A DNA stretch of 64,000 bases from Actinomycetaceae bacterium (GTDB lineage: Bacteria > Actinomycetota > Actinomycetes > Actinomycetales > Actinomycetaceae): assembly GCA_030524055.1 (NCBI GenBank), contig JAUNHH010000001.1, positions 45,828-109,827 of the forward strand, written 5' to 3'. A model generated the notes under the pieces. That model did no database searches. It saw only the letters and a list, made by a program, of their open reading frames with translations, and had not been told where the DNA came from. Shown here piece after piece: positions 40,241 to 48,513 of the stretch. The translations under genes and the position numbers were made by a program. Every line of letters begins with the position of its first letter. The stretch's first letter is position 1.

Positions 40241-41272
40241 TTATTGACCCTCCCCTACTATGTTTATCGGCATCAAAAACCCCATAATCTCATTAACCTG
40301 CCTTTCTATGGCAGAAATAGAAGAGCCAATAAACGCCCTCAGCTGTTTATCAGTCATAGGTATTGCGGGTTGCCAATACTGGTAGCGCAGTAGCACCCCT
40401 CCCGAGTTTTCTTGCATTCCTAGGGAATATGGAGTGTACCTAAAGGAAAAAGTCTGCGCCCAATACTCTTGCAATTCCTTATTGCGCACTGCTTCTGACA
40501 TTAATTGCCGATAATGAGATACCGCAATTTTACCCTCACCAAGAATCACCTCAATATCCAGACCCACATAACAAAAAGAAAATACAGAGAGAGCATCACG
40601 GTGGGAGCAGTTAATCTGCGTGCTCCAATGAGCAAGCTGAGTTACTAGTCGAGCATCGTCAATCACGATCCCAATCTCGCTTTGATCACCATTCCACCAG
40701 GCGAGTTTATCGAAGGTGGCATCGTCTATTTCTGGTCGCCCATAGGTTTGTGGCGCACGCTCAGCAATACTCTGACGCCAGGCAGCCATTAGGGAGTGAG
40801 ATTTTTCGACGGTGTCGTAGCACTGGTGGGCAATTGCTTCGGCAATACCAGGATGAAATGCTTCTGCTGCGTATAAGGCATCAACTGTGGCAGGAATAAG
40901 TTCATCGAGTTGACACTCAGTAATGCCCTCGTCAATGCAAAGATCAATCTGCCTCTCATATTTGGCCCCGTCTTCCTCACTCGCAGGAATATAAAACTCC
41001 CTGGGGGCCCAATCTGACATCGCCTGTTTATGGACAAGCTTCCAGATTTTCTCGGGGTTACTAGCAGCACTGCCCAACCCAGCATCCCCCTGAGGGAAGT
41101 AAAAGGTCAGAATCACCGTCAGGACACCAACCTCAGCATCAAGTTTTACTATGCCAGGGAACCCCTCTATAACGCAGTGAAGATACTGACTCCCCTCATA
41201 CCTTGCGGAAATGCCGCGACTCTTTGCCCAACGCTGTAAACGCTCGGGGGTAATGGTGGGGAAGGTTGTCAT
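40241..41272 (-). CDS. Cassette 2 two-domain YbjN-like protein
   Basis: 343-aa paralogue: TFPTITPERLQRWAKSRGIS at the start, GITECQLDELIPATVDALYAA at the end of domain 1, KLAWWNGDQSEIG opening domain 2, and PMTDKQLRAFIGSSISAIE near the end. ATG at 41272 lies 7 nt after TACAGT without a ribosome site, as in the other cassettes. Confidence 0.75.
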   Translation of the reverse strand: MTTFPTITPERLQRWAKSRGISARYEGSQYLHCVIEGFPGIVKLDAEVGVLTVILTFYFPQGDAGLGSAASNPEKIWKLVHKQAMSDWAPREFYIPASEEDGAKYERQIDLCIDEGITECQLDELIPATVDALYAAEAFHPGIAEAIAHQCYDTVEKSHSLMAAWRQSIAERAPQTYGRPEIDDATFDKLAWWNGDQSEIGIVIDDARLVTQLAHWSTQINCSHRDALSVFSFCYVGLDIEVILGEGKIAVSHYRQLMSEAVRNKELQEYWAQTFSFRYTPYSLGMQENSGGVLLRYQYWQPAIPMTDKQLRAFIGSSISAIERQVNEIMGFLMPINIVGEGQ

Positions 41273-41290
41273 ATTTGGGACTGTATCAAT
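41272..41290 (-). promoter_or_regulatory. Putative leaderless promoter of cassette 2
   Basis: The minus strand reads ATTGATACAGT, 7 nt, then ATG. The ATTGNTACAGT string is shared with cassettes 3, 4 and 6. Confidence 0.5.
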
Positions 41291-41315
41291 GGTGCAGCCA
41301 CCCCTCAGATACTTT

Positions 41316-41348
41316 CCCGCCCTCGTTAATAGTTACGAGGGCGGCGCG
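41316..41348 (-). terminator. 12-mer pair upstream of cassette 2
   Basis: CCCGCCCTCGT and ACGAGGGCGG around TAATAGTT form a hairpin upstream of cassette 2. Confidence 0.55.
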
Positions 41349-41455
41349 CCAGACCCAAGGAAGACACAAAATCCCTAATCAAAGCCAAATTGCTGCGCCA
41401 CGCTGACTGGTGCCCACTGCCCACACCCACCCATGTATCAACCCTGCGACGCGCT
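41346..41455. repeat. Inter-cassette repeat, copy 3
   Basis: Shares CTGCCCACACCCACCCATGT and ATCAACCCTGCGACG with copies 1 and 2; the GCTGAATACCCG part is less well kept. Confidence 0.78.
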
Positions 41456-41479
41456 CAGGCACCCTGGAGCAGCAATATT

Positions 41480-42089
41480 TTATGCGAGCGTCAATAAGCG
41501 CGCTCGAAGGTAGTCAGCGAGGACCTGTTCGCCGCCCGTGCGAAATGCTGCCGTCAAGCGCGCCTCGCGCAACTCAGCCACATCCACACGCAGCCAGTCA
41601 ATGGGGTGACCGGCGCGCACCGCAAGCCTGTCAATATTGGCACTTTGCGAACGGGTATTCCCATCCCTAAAGGGGTGGCAAAAAGTTAGCGTTCCCCAGC
41701 GATCTGCGAGTTGGTCAGCGAATTCATCAGCCGATAGTCCAGCCAGGTAGTTTTCCTGCACGAGTTGCGCGAAGAGGTCCTCAAGCCCCTTGCGATAAAA
41801 CGCCACGGGAGCGTAGAGAAACGGTGTTCCACCAGGGAAAACTTCACCTGGCCCCACCCGGACTTCCCCTGCCCAGTCGAGCACCGGGGACAGGAGGCGC
41901 TGATGGATTGACCGGAGATAGTCCAGGTCGAGCTGATCCGGGATCGGCTCCATCTGCATAATGGCCCATTCTGTCGTCGCAGAGCGATTCATCGCGCGAT
42001 CAACGTCAACCTGGGTCGTGTGGCCAAGTTTATTGCGAAGGACTCCCCCACTACCGGGGATTGATTGTGTAGCGATCGTTGTCAGTCAT
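41480..42089 (-). pseudogene. Frameshifted Fic-domain toxin (AMP-transferase family)
   Basis: Fic proteins transfer AMP from ATP to target proteins. The readable part from 41992 (170 aa) carries YAPVAFYRKGLEDLF, then CHPFRDGNTRSQS, which departs from HxFx(D/E)GNGRxxR at the second Gly (Thr) and the final Arg (Ser). Upstream, ATG at 42089 begins MTDNDRYTINP and runs into a stop. Removing one base from the CCCC run (42056-42059 on the plus strand as GGGG) joins it to GSGGVLRNKLGHTTQVDVD in the Fic frame, giving a normal Fic N-terminus. The gene is thus probably inactivated by a +1 shift, unless the short form is used. Confidence 0.8.
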
Positions 42090-42297
42090 CTGCAACAGCT
42101 CGTACCGCCGCAACATCGCGAGCAAGCGCCGCACGCATCTCCGCCCGTGCTTCCTCCGGCGACAGCTCGCCCGTCAGAATCCTGCGAGCGCGATCCATAT
42201 CCTCAGCATCGGGATAGTGCCCCGCGAGTTGCTGTCCTTTTTCGATCAGAGCAAGGGATTACTCAACGTCAATAACGTGGGGCTTTTGAGTAGACAT
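42082..42297 (-). pseudogene. Decayed VbhA-like antitoxin of the Fic pair
   Basis: Reading from ATG 42297 gives MSTQKPHVIDVE, then an in-frame TAA (42261-42259), then SLALIEKGQQLAGHYP and RARRILTGELSPEEARAEMR to a stop that overlaps the Fic ATG by 8 bases (ATGACTGA). The second half matches small Fic antitoxins. The expected inhibitory (S/T)xxxE(G/N) motif is not exact here (SLALIEKG). The stop at codon 13 makes it a likely pseudogene. Confidence 0.7.
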
Positions 42298-42363
42298 CGC
42301 ATTCCTTTTCGCCAAGGTGGCCTGGCCTTTATTCAATCACGTGGGGTAGTGATCGTCGTTTCG

Positions 42364-42396
42364 TGCCCCGGCCTCGTCGCTATTAACGAGGCCGGC
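42364..42396. terminator. Variant 12-mer pair after cassette 1
   Basis: CCCCGGCCTCGT and ACGAGGCCGG face each other around CGCTATTA, just past the stop of the cassette 1 TPR gene. Confidence 0.6.
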
Positions 42397-42406
42397 GCAC
42401 GGGACT

Positions 42407-45208
42407 TTAGAAACGATCCAATTCACTGATCAGCGAAGAGTACATCTTCACGATGTTTTCCGGTTGAGGCTCCGCTGCCATGAGGGCGTCCATTCTGTGG
42501 CGCAACTCTGGTGTCCAATATTGCTGATCCTGGCTCCATCCTGCGCTGCAGCAAATACTGGCCAGGCGTGATAATCCTCGGAGTTCGTAGTCTGTGCGCC
42601 CAGCGGCTGCGAAATTCTGGCACGCGGAATAGGCGTAGGGCCACGCTTGGTCGTATTTTTCTAGGCGTCGGAAAATGTCAGCAAGTAATGCATCTGCCAT
42701 TGCGTTTTCGCCAAGATACTGCTGACCTTGAGACCTTTCTACCGCCTGGAGAATACGAATAATATCGTCATGAGCCTCGCGGGCGGATTGCTCATATTCC
42801 GCCATTTCAGCTGGGTTGTCGATATGCGCCACATCATAGAGCACTTCTTTGAGAACAGAGACTTTTTCCAACTGTTCTTCTGGGTTATTGCCATCGATAA
42901 GTCCAGCAACTTCAATGGCGTAGCGGGCACTTAATGAACGCTGATCTAAAAGGCGGGCCCCTCGACGGGCATAAAAGAGAGCCTCAATCAAGCGAGGTGT
43001 CTGTCCCCGCTGCCGATAATAATCAGCACATTCTTCAGCGTAGATCTTGAGTTTTTCGTTTTCGCCGACTTGACTTAGGGCTGGAAGCATATCCATTGTG
43101 TAGTCACGCTTGTTGTCAGCTAAATGCGGGAGGTGCGCAATTTCATGCATCGTCTCGTGCATCTCTAAGGCTTCAAGGAAGTCGCCCCCCGTTTTTAGTG
43201 ATATCGCATAAAGATGCATATTCCTGAGGTTCGCATAGGACAATCCGGCTACGCCAAGAATCTGCACGACCTGCCGCATTTGACGCGTATCCTCGCCGCT
43301 CATTCCATAGGCAAAACTATAGCCGGCAAGATAACGACGGGCACGAGCAACAATATCCGGATTCTCCACCTGCCGCTCAACAATTGCGTCCAAACGATTG
43401 CAGGCCAGATAAATCCGGCCTTGTTCCATTTCTATTCTGGCCAGTCCAAACTCATAGACCGCTGCATAAGTGCTATATGTCGTGCCATTGTGCTGCTGGA
43501 GGCACGCCAACACCCTCTGCGTGAGGTCCTGACTCATGGCTGGTCCAGCGAGCCTAAAATTGCATTCGAGCTCATAAACGGCAGTGGAGTAATAGGCGAA
43601 AAGAGAAAGATCTTCGAGAGATAAGTTGCCGTTCTCAGCTTCAACGAGGAGGTCACTAAATTGGCTCAGCAGCGAAGCGATTTGTCGATCAACATAGGGA
43701 ACAGTCTTCGGGTCATTTCTCTGACCAGATTCATTCATCCAGCGCAGAATGCTCACTAAAAGATCAGCGTTGAAGAATGCTTCTGGCCAATCGGGACGGG
43801 GCGCCGCATGCGCTAATTGAATGCACTTTTCACAGAGGGAATTCTCGCGGATTTCTGCGCAGATTAAGGCCGCCCTCGTAAACCATTCACATTGGCAATC
43901 TGCAGGAATATCCTCTTCTATGCGTTCTAGGATCTCCTCATTAACGCGCATTGAGGCGACCAAGTCGCCCGCAATCAGGGCGCGCCGCCCACGATCCAAT
44001 AACTCGCGGGGAGTGTCTGGGGTGTTGGTGCTGCTATAGCCAATAGGCGCAAGTTCCCGCGTATCAATGGGACTTTCTGGGCGCCGATTGATCACCTGTT
44101 CAATAGCCTGGGAAGTATGACGCGATCCGTTGCGGCGGTCGAATTGCTCGGCGAGGTACCGTGCCCAGTATGCGTACACGTCAGCCGCTTTGCTGAGGGG
44201 TGTATCTGCAGCAAGCACGCTCTCATCGTCATGTACACCAATCAGTGCAGCTACGCGTTCAGACAGAGTAATGGCTACCCCTAAGGGCTCCTCGCCTGCC
44301 CCATTATCGCTCGCTGTCTTTAGCATTGCGGAAGAATAGGCCAGATAGAATGCAAGGTGCCATATTTGCGACTCAACGGTCACGACAGCCGCATTATCGC
44401 GAATGAGTTTCAGGCCGCGGCGGATATGGCCAGCAACCAGAAGATAATCCATATAGTCGTTAAGCCCAACCACACCATCCTGGCGTACTTGATATTCACG
44501 GGAGGAAGAAAGAAAAACTTTCCAGGCCTGGTCTCCTTCTCCGCAGCGATGCAATGAGGAGGCAATAATTGCCCGCATATTTTTCGGCTGTTCACCGCAG
44601 CCTATTTCACCGGTCAGCACTGGTGCAGCGGCATGGATAGCCGCAGCGTAATCGCCCTGAGAAATCAGCCAGCGCACCTCAATTTCAGGGTCACAGCCTG
44701 CACAATCGGAATAGCGATCTCTTTGGCTCGCACGCCACGCAGTCACATTCTCAGCGTATTTGTCGCTATCGCCAAGAATCCGGGAAATTTTTGCGAGTAC
44801 CCCGTGTACTGCATGAAAAGACGCTCCTTCAGCCCGGTAAACGGTCTGACAATCGGCAATTAATTCATCGAGCTGCTCGCGCGATATTTCAGGTGATGCT
44901 GCTGCGGTAGTGACAAGCATCTTGAAGTACCACAGGAGGAGATAGGCACTAATGTCAGAAAATATCTCCCTCTTCTCCTTGTATTTTGCTAATGCAGAAG
45001 AAAAAGGCGCGAAGGCGCGCAGACGGTCAGGGGTCCATAAATAGGTGCCAGCAAGTTGAATTTCCGCGCGCACTTCTAGATCTTCGTGCCCATATTCGCG
45101 GGCCAGATCAATCGCCTTCAGAAGGGGCTGACTACGTGAGTCCCGATCCTCAGCAACAAAAGTCGAATTCAGAATGTCTTCAATTTGCTCGCGAATATCC
45201 TCAGTCAT
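42407..45208 (-). CDS. Cassette 1 full-length TPR-like protein (class B)
   Basis: 933-aa helical protein. The N-terminal half matches class A proteins, including DRYSDCAGCDPEIEVRWLIS (Cys169/Cys172) and Cys204 in IGCGEQP. The second half lacks GPTAWEG and instead resembles the cassette 5 protein (TPDTPRELLDRGRRALIAGD onward). It overlaps the upstream YbjN gene by four bases (ATGA). It is the TPR gene nearest to the Hsp90 gene and may represent the ancestral arrangement. Confidence 0.85.
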   Translation of the reverse strand: MTEDIREQIEDILNSTFVAEDRDSRSQPLLKAIDLAREYGHEDLEVRAEIQLAGTYLWTPDRLRAFAPFSSALAKYKEKREIFSDISAYLLLWYFKMLVTTAAASPEISREQLDELIADCQTVYRAEGASFHAVHGVLAKISRILGDSDKYAENVTAWRASQRDRYSDCAGCDPEIEVRWLISQGDYAAAIHAAAPVLTGEIGCGEQPKNMRAIIASSLHRCGEGDQAWKVFLSSSREYQVRQDGVVGLNDYMDYLLVAGHIRRGLKLIRDNAAVVTVESQIWHLAFYLAYSSAMLKTASDNGAGEEPLGVAITLSERVAALIGVHDDESVLAADTPLSKAADVYAYWARYLAEQFDRRNGSRHTSQAIEQVINRRPESPIDTRELAPIGYSSTNTPDTPRELLDRGRRALIAGDLVASMRVNEEILERIEEDIPADCQCEWFTRAALICAEIRENSLCEKCIQLAHAAPRPDWPEAFFNADLLVSILRWMNESGQRNDPKTVPYVDRQIASLLSQFSDLLVEAENGNLSLEDLSLFAYYSTAVYELECNFRLAGPAMSQDLTQRVLACLQQHNGTTYSTYAAVYEFGLARIEMEQGRIYLACNRLDAIVERQVENPDIVARARRYLAGYSFAYGMSGEDTRQMRQVVQILGVAGLSYANLRNMHLYAISLKTGGDFLEALEMHETMHEIAHLPHLADNKRDYTMDMLPALSQVGENEKLKIYAEECADYYRQRGQTPRLIEALFYARRGARLLDQRSLSARYAIEVAGLIDGNNPEEQLEKVSVLKEVLYDVAHIDNPAEMAEYEQSAREAHDDIIRILQAVERSQGQQYLGENAMADALLADIFRRLEKYDQAWPYAYSACQNFAAAGRTDYELRGLSRLASICCSAGWSQDQQYWTPELRHRMDALMAAEPQPENIVKMYSSLISELDRF

Positions 45209-45702
45209 TGACCTGCCCCCTTGTCGTTATTCTCTCCGCGCATCTCGCTTTCTATCCACTGCCCATAAAAATGGAGGAAGGTCTCCATTACCTCATGCCA
45301 ATGGGGAAGAATTGCTGTGAGTTGCTCATCAGAAAGACCTGGCTGATTAGCCTGCCAGCAATGAATAACAACCAATGGATGATCTCCATCGATCATTCCC
45401 ACTGACAATGCCGGTAAATTCGCTGGGTCACTGAAATAGAGATATTCCAGAACCCGGCGCTTATCGATTCCTTTAGGCACCCACGCACTTGTAGAGAGCA
45501 CTACAGCACGTTCGTTGATATGAAGGAAGAAATCCCGCCCTCGTAAAATGTACTGAATGGGGTCGAAATGCCTCTTTTCTGCCGCCTCAGAATCGGGATC
45601 AATAGCGGCATCAGGAAGAGCTTTCGACACTAAGGAAAGAAGTCGGTTCCTATCTAAAGGAGGCGTTTCTATTGCAGGATCAGCCTTCCACCAGGGAATC
45701 AT
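45205..45702 (-). CDS. Cassette 1 YbjN-like protein, second domain
   Basis: 165-aa protein starting MIPWWKADPAIETPPLDRNR and ending with PGLSDEQLTAILPHWHEVMET, homologous to the cassette 5 domain-2 protein. ATG at 45702 lies one base after the upstream stop and has GGAAGGTG upstream. The open frame extends further upstream but without homology. Confidence 0.75.
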   Translation of the reverse strand: MIPWWKADPAIETPPLDRNRLLSLVSKALPDAAIDPDSEAAEKRHFDPIQYILRGRDFFLHINERAVVLSTSAWVPKGIDKRRVLEYLYFSDPANLPALSVGMIDGDHPLVVIHCWQANQPGLSDEQLTAILPHWHEVMETFLHFYGQWIESEMRGENNDKGAGQ

Positions 45703-45703
45703 T

Positions 45704-46123
45704 TCAGGCACCTTCCACCTCTGGCCAACGATCCATAACAGCTCGAATCGCGTCAGCAATCACGCTTGCCATAATCTTTACCATTGCGATTCCCTGTGCA
45801 TCATTACAGCCCGCCTCAATGTAGTTCACAGAACTACACCTCAGGACAGGTTGACCATCAATAACATCAAGGCTCATTTTCGGAGCGGGAGCCTCATTTG
45901 AGACAGCGCTGATAATCTCCAGCGGGTTGATACTCTCTTGGTCATTTGGCAGTGCACAATTGGCGCCAATAACCACATACCCACCCTTAACAATGGTGGC
46001 TATCATTCCGACTCCAAAAATCCGAAACACGATTGTGCCATCATCATCGGCCTCAAGGTCAGGATCAATATCGAGCAGCCAGGCTCGTAATCGCCTTTGA
46101 TCAACACTAGGATGAGCTGTCAT
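45704..46123 (-). CDS. Cassette 1 YbjN-like protein, first domain
   Basis: 139-aa protein starting MTAHPSVDQRRLRAWLLDID, which aligns with the starts of the other first-domain proteins. The frame is open to 46387, but that part lies in a repeat array and has no homology, so ATG 46123 is chosen. TACCCT lies 7 nt upstream, again fitting a leaderless mRNA. Confidence 0.68.
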   Translation of the reverse strand: MTAHPSVDQRRLRAWLLDIDPDLEADDDGTIVFRIFGVGMIATIVKGGYVVIGANCALPNDQESINPLEIISAVSNEAPAPKMSLDVIDGQPVLRCSSVNYIEAGCNDAQGIAMVKIMASVIADAIRAVMDRWPEVEGA

Positions 46124-46210
46124 AAATCTGAGGGTAGCAGCGGTGATCGGGCAGTGCCTGAGAAATGACAGACCATCTTTAGACAACCTTGCTGCCCCGC
46201 AGAGCTCTTG

Positions 46211-46363
46211 CTCAAGGCATAGTTTGATGCTCAAGGCAGAGTTTCGCGCCCAAGGCAGCATTAAATCGCAATTTAACGCTGCCTTGAGAGCCAAAGTATG
46301 CCCTGAGAACAAAACAGTGCCCTGAGCGTAAAAGTATGCCTTGAGAAAAAGCGGGACCTTGAG
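46211..46363. repeat. Converging array of 19-bp repeats (CTCARGGCA...TTT)
   Basis: On the plus strand two to three units CTCAAGGCAnnGTTTnnnn start at 46211 and 46230 and near 46249. On the minus strand about five units with the same start lie between 46270 and 46363. The two halves meet in a hairpin (CAAGGCAGCATTAAAT against its complement with one mismatch, about 46250-46288). The same 19-bp unit recurs twice at 63961-63998. Confidence 0.8.
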
Positions 46364-46516
46364 CAACCTCGCCGGCACATATCCCACAGGTACCTGGGCT
46401 CATAAAGCAGCCCCAAAAAGGCAGGCGCGTCGCCCCCTCTCTCACAGGCGCCTCATTCGCCGGCGCAGCCGCCTACCCCACCCGGCGCACCTCGCCGCCA
46501 GCCCCAGCCCACAAAA

Positions 46517-46548
46517 AAGGGGCGGCTGTCCTTGAACAGCCGCCCCTT
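46517..46548 (-). terminator. Intrinsic terminator of the Hsp90 gene
   Basis: AAGGGGCGGCTG pairs with CAGCCGCCCCTT around an 8-nt loop; the minus strand continues TTTT after the stem. It lies 15 bp past the Hsp90 stop. Confidence 0.85.
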
Positions 46549-46562
46549 GCGTCCCGCCCTCG

Positions 46563-48344
46563 TTAATCCAGAGCAGAACTCAGCAATGTCCCCATGACTT
46601 CTGCAGCCCATTCGCGCTCTTTTGCACCCAGGGGTTGGCGGCCAGCCAATAGTGACTGCACGTAGATGCCGCGCAGAATCATAATGCGACGCTCCGCAGG
46701 AGTGTGCGACGTAATCAGCCCTGTAGCCACAGGATTGGCCCGATTCAGGACCAACAAAGGTACGGCGTCATTAGAGAAAGAATCCGCCACATTCAGCAGG
46801 CCTTTCCACACACCCTTCGCATTTTTCTTTGCCCGCTTTTCGAGGAGCCGCTGCGCAAGATCCGGGTCAGGTAAATGCACGGCCACCGTTGATTCCGGCT
46901 CAAAACGCCGTAAAACAACCTCGCATTCATCCGCGGGAATAGCATTGGGCGCCAGGAGCATTAAGTCGGCGGCTTCCGCTAATTCTTCTGGAGAACACTC
47001 GGCGAATGATTCCAGCATTTCTTCTGGGTTCACCAAAGCGAAATCGGCTTTATCGGCTTCTTCCGCGCCACTGGCAAGCCAGGCAGCAATCAGTTCTTCC
47101 TCGTGGGTATGTCCAGCATTCACTAAAAGGACACCCTGGGATGCACCCACTTCTGCCAATGCGGCGAAATGATCGCTCGTGCGAGTCCATCGAACACGGC
47201 CATGGCTAGCCATTTCTACTAGCGTCATTGGCCCTTGTGTGGTCTGCATGGGGAATGTCCGGGCAATAATCTTTAATGTGCCGGGATCTTCTAAAGCCAC
47301 CTGCAAAAGGGCTGCCGCATGCGTTGAAATAAAGCCAAGGAAACGCTGCGGAGAGGTACGCGAGAGCTTCTCTAGCCACGCCAGTACTTGTTTACCGACT
47401 TCTTCGCGCACTTCGCCAAGCAAATCATCATCAGCTAATTGTTCACGCGACGCTGTCAAACGCAGATTATCTGCCCCGGCAACGACGCGGACAAAATAGC
47501 ACCACGGCGGAGTCAGCGAACAGGAATCCTTGGAAACCAGCATTCCTTTGACATAAGCCGTATCGCGCGCCCCTTGAGCGGTCTGCGCTGTTGGCATTAC
47601 TGCCGCAATCCCTTTAAAGCCGGCCACCGGGAAATTCAGCTCAATAATATCGACAGGCTCGAATCCGAGATTATTTTTGCACCATTCAATTCGTGCCCCA
47701 CCAATTAATTCCCATGGCGGAACTTGTTGGCAATGGGTAGTTGTGCGCCCTTCAGCAACCACCTGGACATGAATATTCAAATAGGAAGCGAATTCGTCAA
47801 CGAGTGCCCGCACTGTTGCTGGCTCAATCCATCGCTCAAAAGAGCGCCCTTGTAATTCAATTCGCGTTCCCGGTTCTGGCAGCGTATTCGGGTCATCAGC
47901 TGGCAATGTGTCAACATCGTAGGTGCCATTGACACTCCCCTGCCAACGAATTGTCGGAGCATCGTCGGTGGCCGCTGAACGCGAATAGACTGTAATTGTT
48001 GAGCTGACCATAAAGCAGGACAATAAGCCAATACCGAATTGGCCCAGAAAATCCCCGCGAACCATCCCTAGTTCATCGCGTTTTGACGAGGAACCAATAG
48101 TGGATAAAAAGGTTTCTGCTTGAGTGGGGGTTAATCCAATACCGGTATCCGTACAGGTCAGCGTCGAACCCTCAATACGAATCACCACGTTATTTGGAGC
48201 AGTAGATTCGCGTTCACGTCGGGCAACCACCGCATCATGGGCATTTTGGAGCAGTTCACGCACATACACTCGCGGCCCGGAATAGAGATTTCGGGACAGC
48301 AAATCGACCATGCCCTGCAGATCAACGTGGAAAGTATTACCCAC
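46563..48344 (-). CDS. Short Hsp90-family (HtpG-like) ATPase
   Basis: 593-aa cytoplasmic GHKL ATPase chaperone. With the GTG start the ATP site is seen as RELLQNAHDA (Glu30, Asn34, Asp37), DTGIG (Asp66-Gly70) and GQFGIGLLS (from 101). The C-terminal half diverges from E. coli HtpG, and there is no MEEVD tail. GTG at 48344 is chosen because AGGAG lies 8 nt upstream and the protein then begins VGNTFHVDLQGMVDLLSRN, as expected for the family; ATGs at 48374 and 48398 lack a ribosome site. It heads a block of six YbjN/TPR cassettes on the same strand but has its own terminator. A role as chaperone for, or with, those proteins is inferred from position and from known Hsp90-TPR partnerships in eukaryotes. 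Confidence 0.9.
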   Translation of the reverse strand: MGNTFHVDLQGMVDLLSRNLYSGPRVYVRELLQNAHDAVVARRERESTAPNNVVIRIEGSTLTCTDTGIGLTPTQAETFLSTIGSSSKRDELGMVRGDFLGQFGIGLLSCFMVSSTITVYSRSAATDDAPTIRWQGSVNGTYDVDTLPADDPNTLPEPGTRIELQGRSFERWIEPATVRALVDEFASYLNIHVQVVAEGRTTTHCQQVPPWELIGGARIEWCKNNLGFEPVDIIELNFPVAGFKGIAAVMPTAQTAQGARDTAYVKGMLVSKDSCSLTPPWCYFVRVVAGADNLRLTASREQLADDDLLGEVREEVGKQVLAWLEKLSRTSPQRFLGFISTHAAALLQVALEDPGTLKIIARTFPMQTTQGPMTLVEMASHGRVRWTRTSDHFAALAEVGASQGVLLVNAGHTHEEELIAAWLASGAEEADKADFALVNPEEMLESFAECSPEELAEAADLMLLAPNAIPADECEVVLRRFEPESTVAVHLPDPDLAQRLLEKRAKKNAKGVWKGLLNVADSFSNDAVPLLVLNRANPVATGLITSHTPAERRIMILRGIYVQSLLAGRQPLGAKEREWAAEVMGTLLSSALD

Positions 48345-48456
48345 TGCGACATCTCCTATCGTTCTACCGGCCATAACCGTATCGGATTGCGCCCACATTT
48401 GCGGAATGAGTCCGCTAAATGTGGCGCAGTTGGGCCATTAGCCTTTTATAGCGGTG

Positions 48457-48489
48457 CCCCGCCCTCGTCGATCATTAACGAGGGCGGGG
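48457..48489. terminator. Inverted 12-mer pair between the subtilase and Hsp90 genes
   Basis: CCCCGCCCTCGT (48457-48468) and ACGAGGGCGGGG (48478-48489) form a perfect 12-bp stem around a 9-nt loop, 24 bp past the subtilase stop. Confidence 0.75.
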
Positions 48490-48513
48490 CAGCGGGCAGA
48501 CGAAGCCGCGACA

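Larger units (their letters stand above)
46124..46562. other. Spacer between the Hsp90 gene and cassette 1
   Basis: It holds the cassette 1 promoter, an inverted array of 19-bp repeats (46211-46363), the Hsp90 terminator and a near-copy of the dispersed 12-mer at the end of the Hsp90 gene. No separate gene is seen. Confidence 0.7.

Noticed and set aside
46211..46363. CRISPR array
   Set aside because: The 19-bp units are contiguous without unique spacers, are degenerate and point in both directions; no cas genes are present.
46124..46387. N-terminal extension of the cassette 1 YbjN protein
   Set aside because: The extra 88 codons run through the 19-bp repeat array and have no counterpart in the paralogues.
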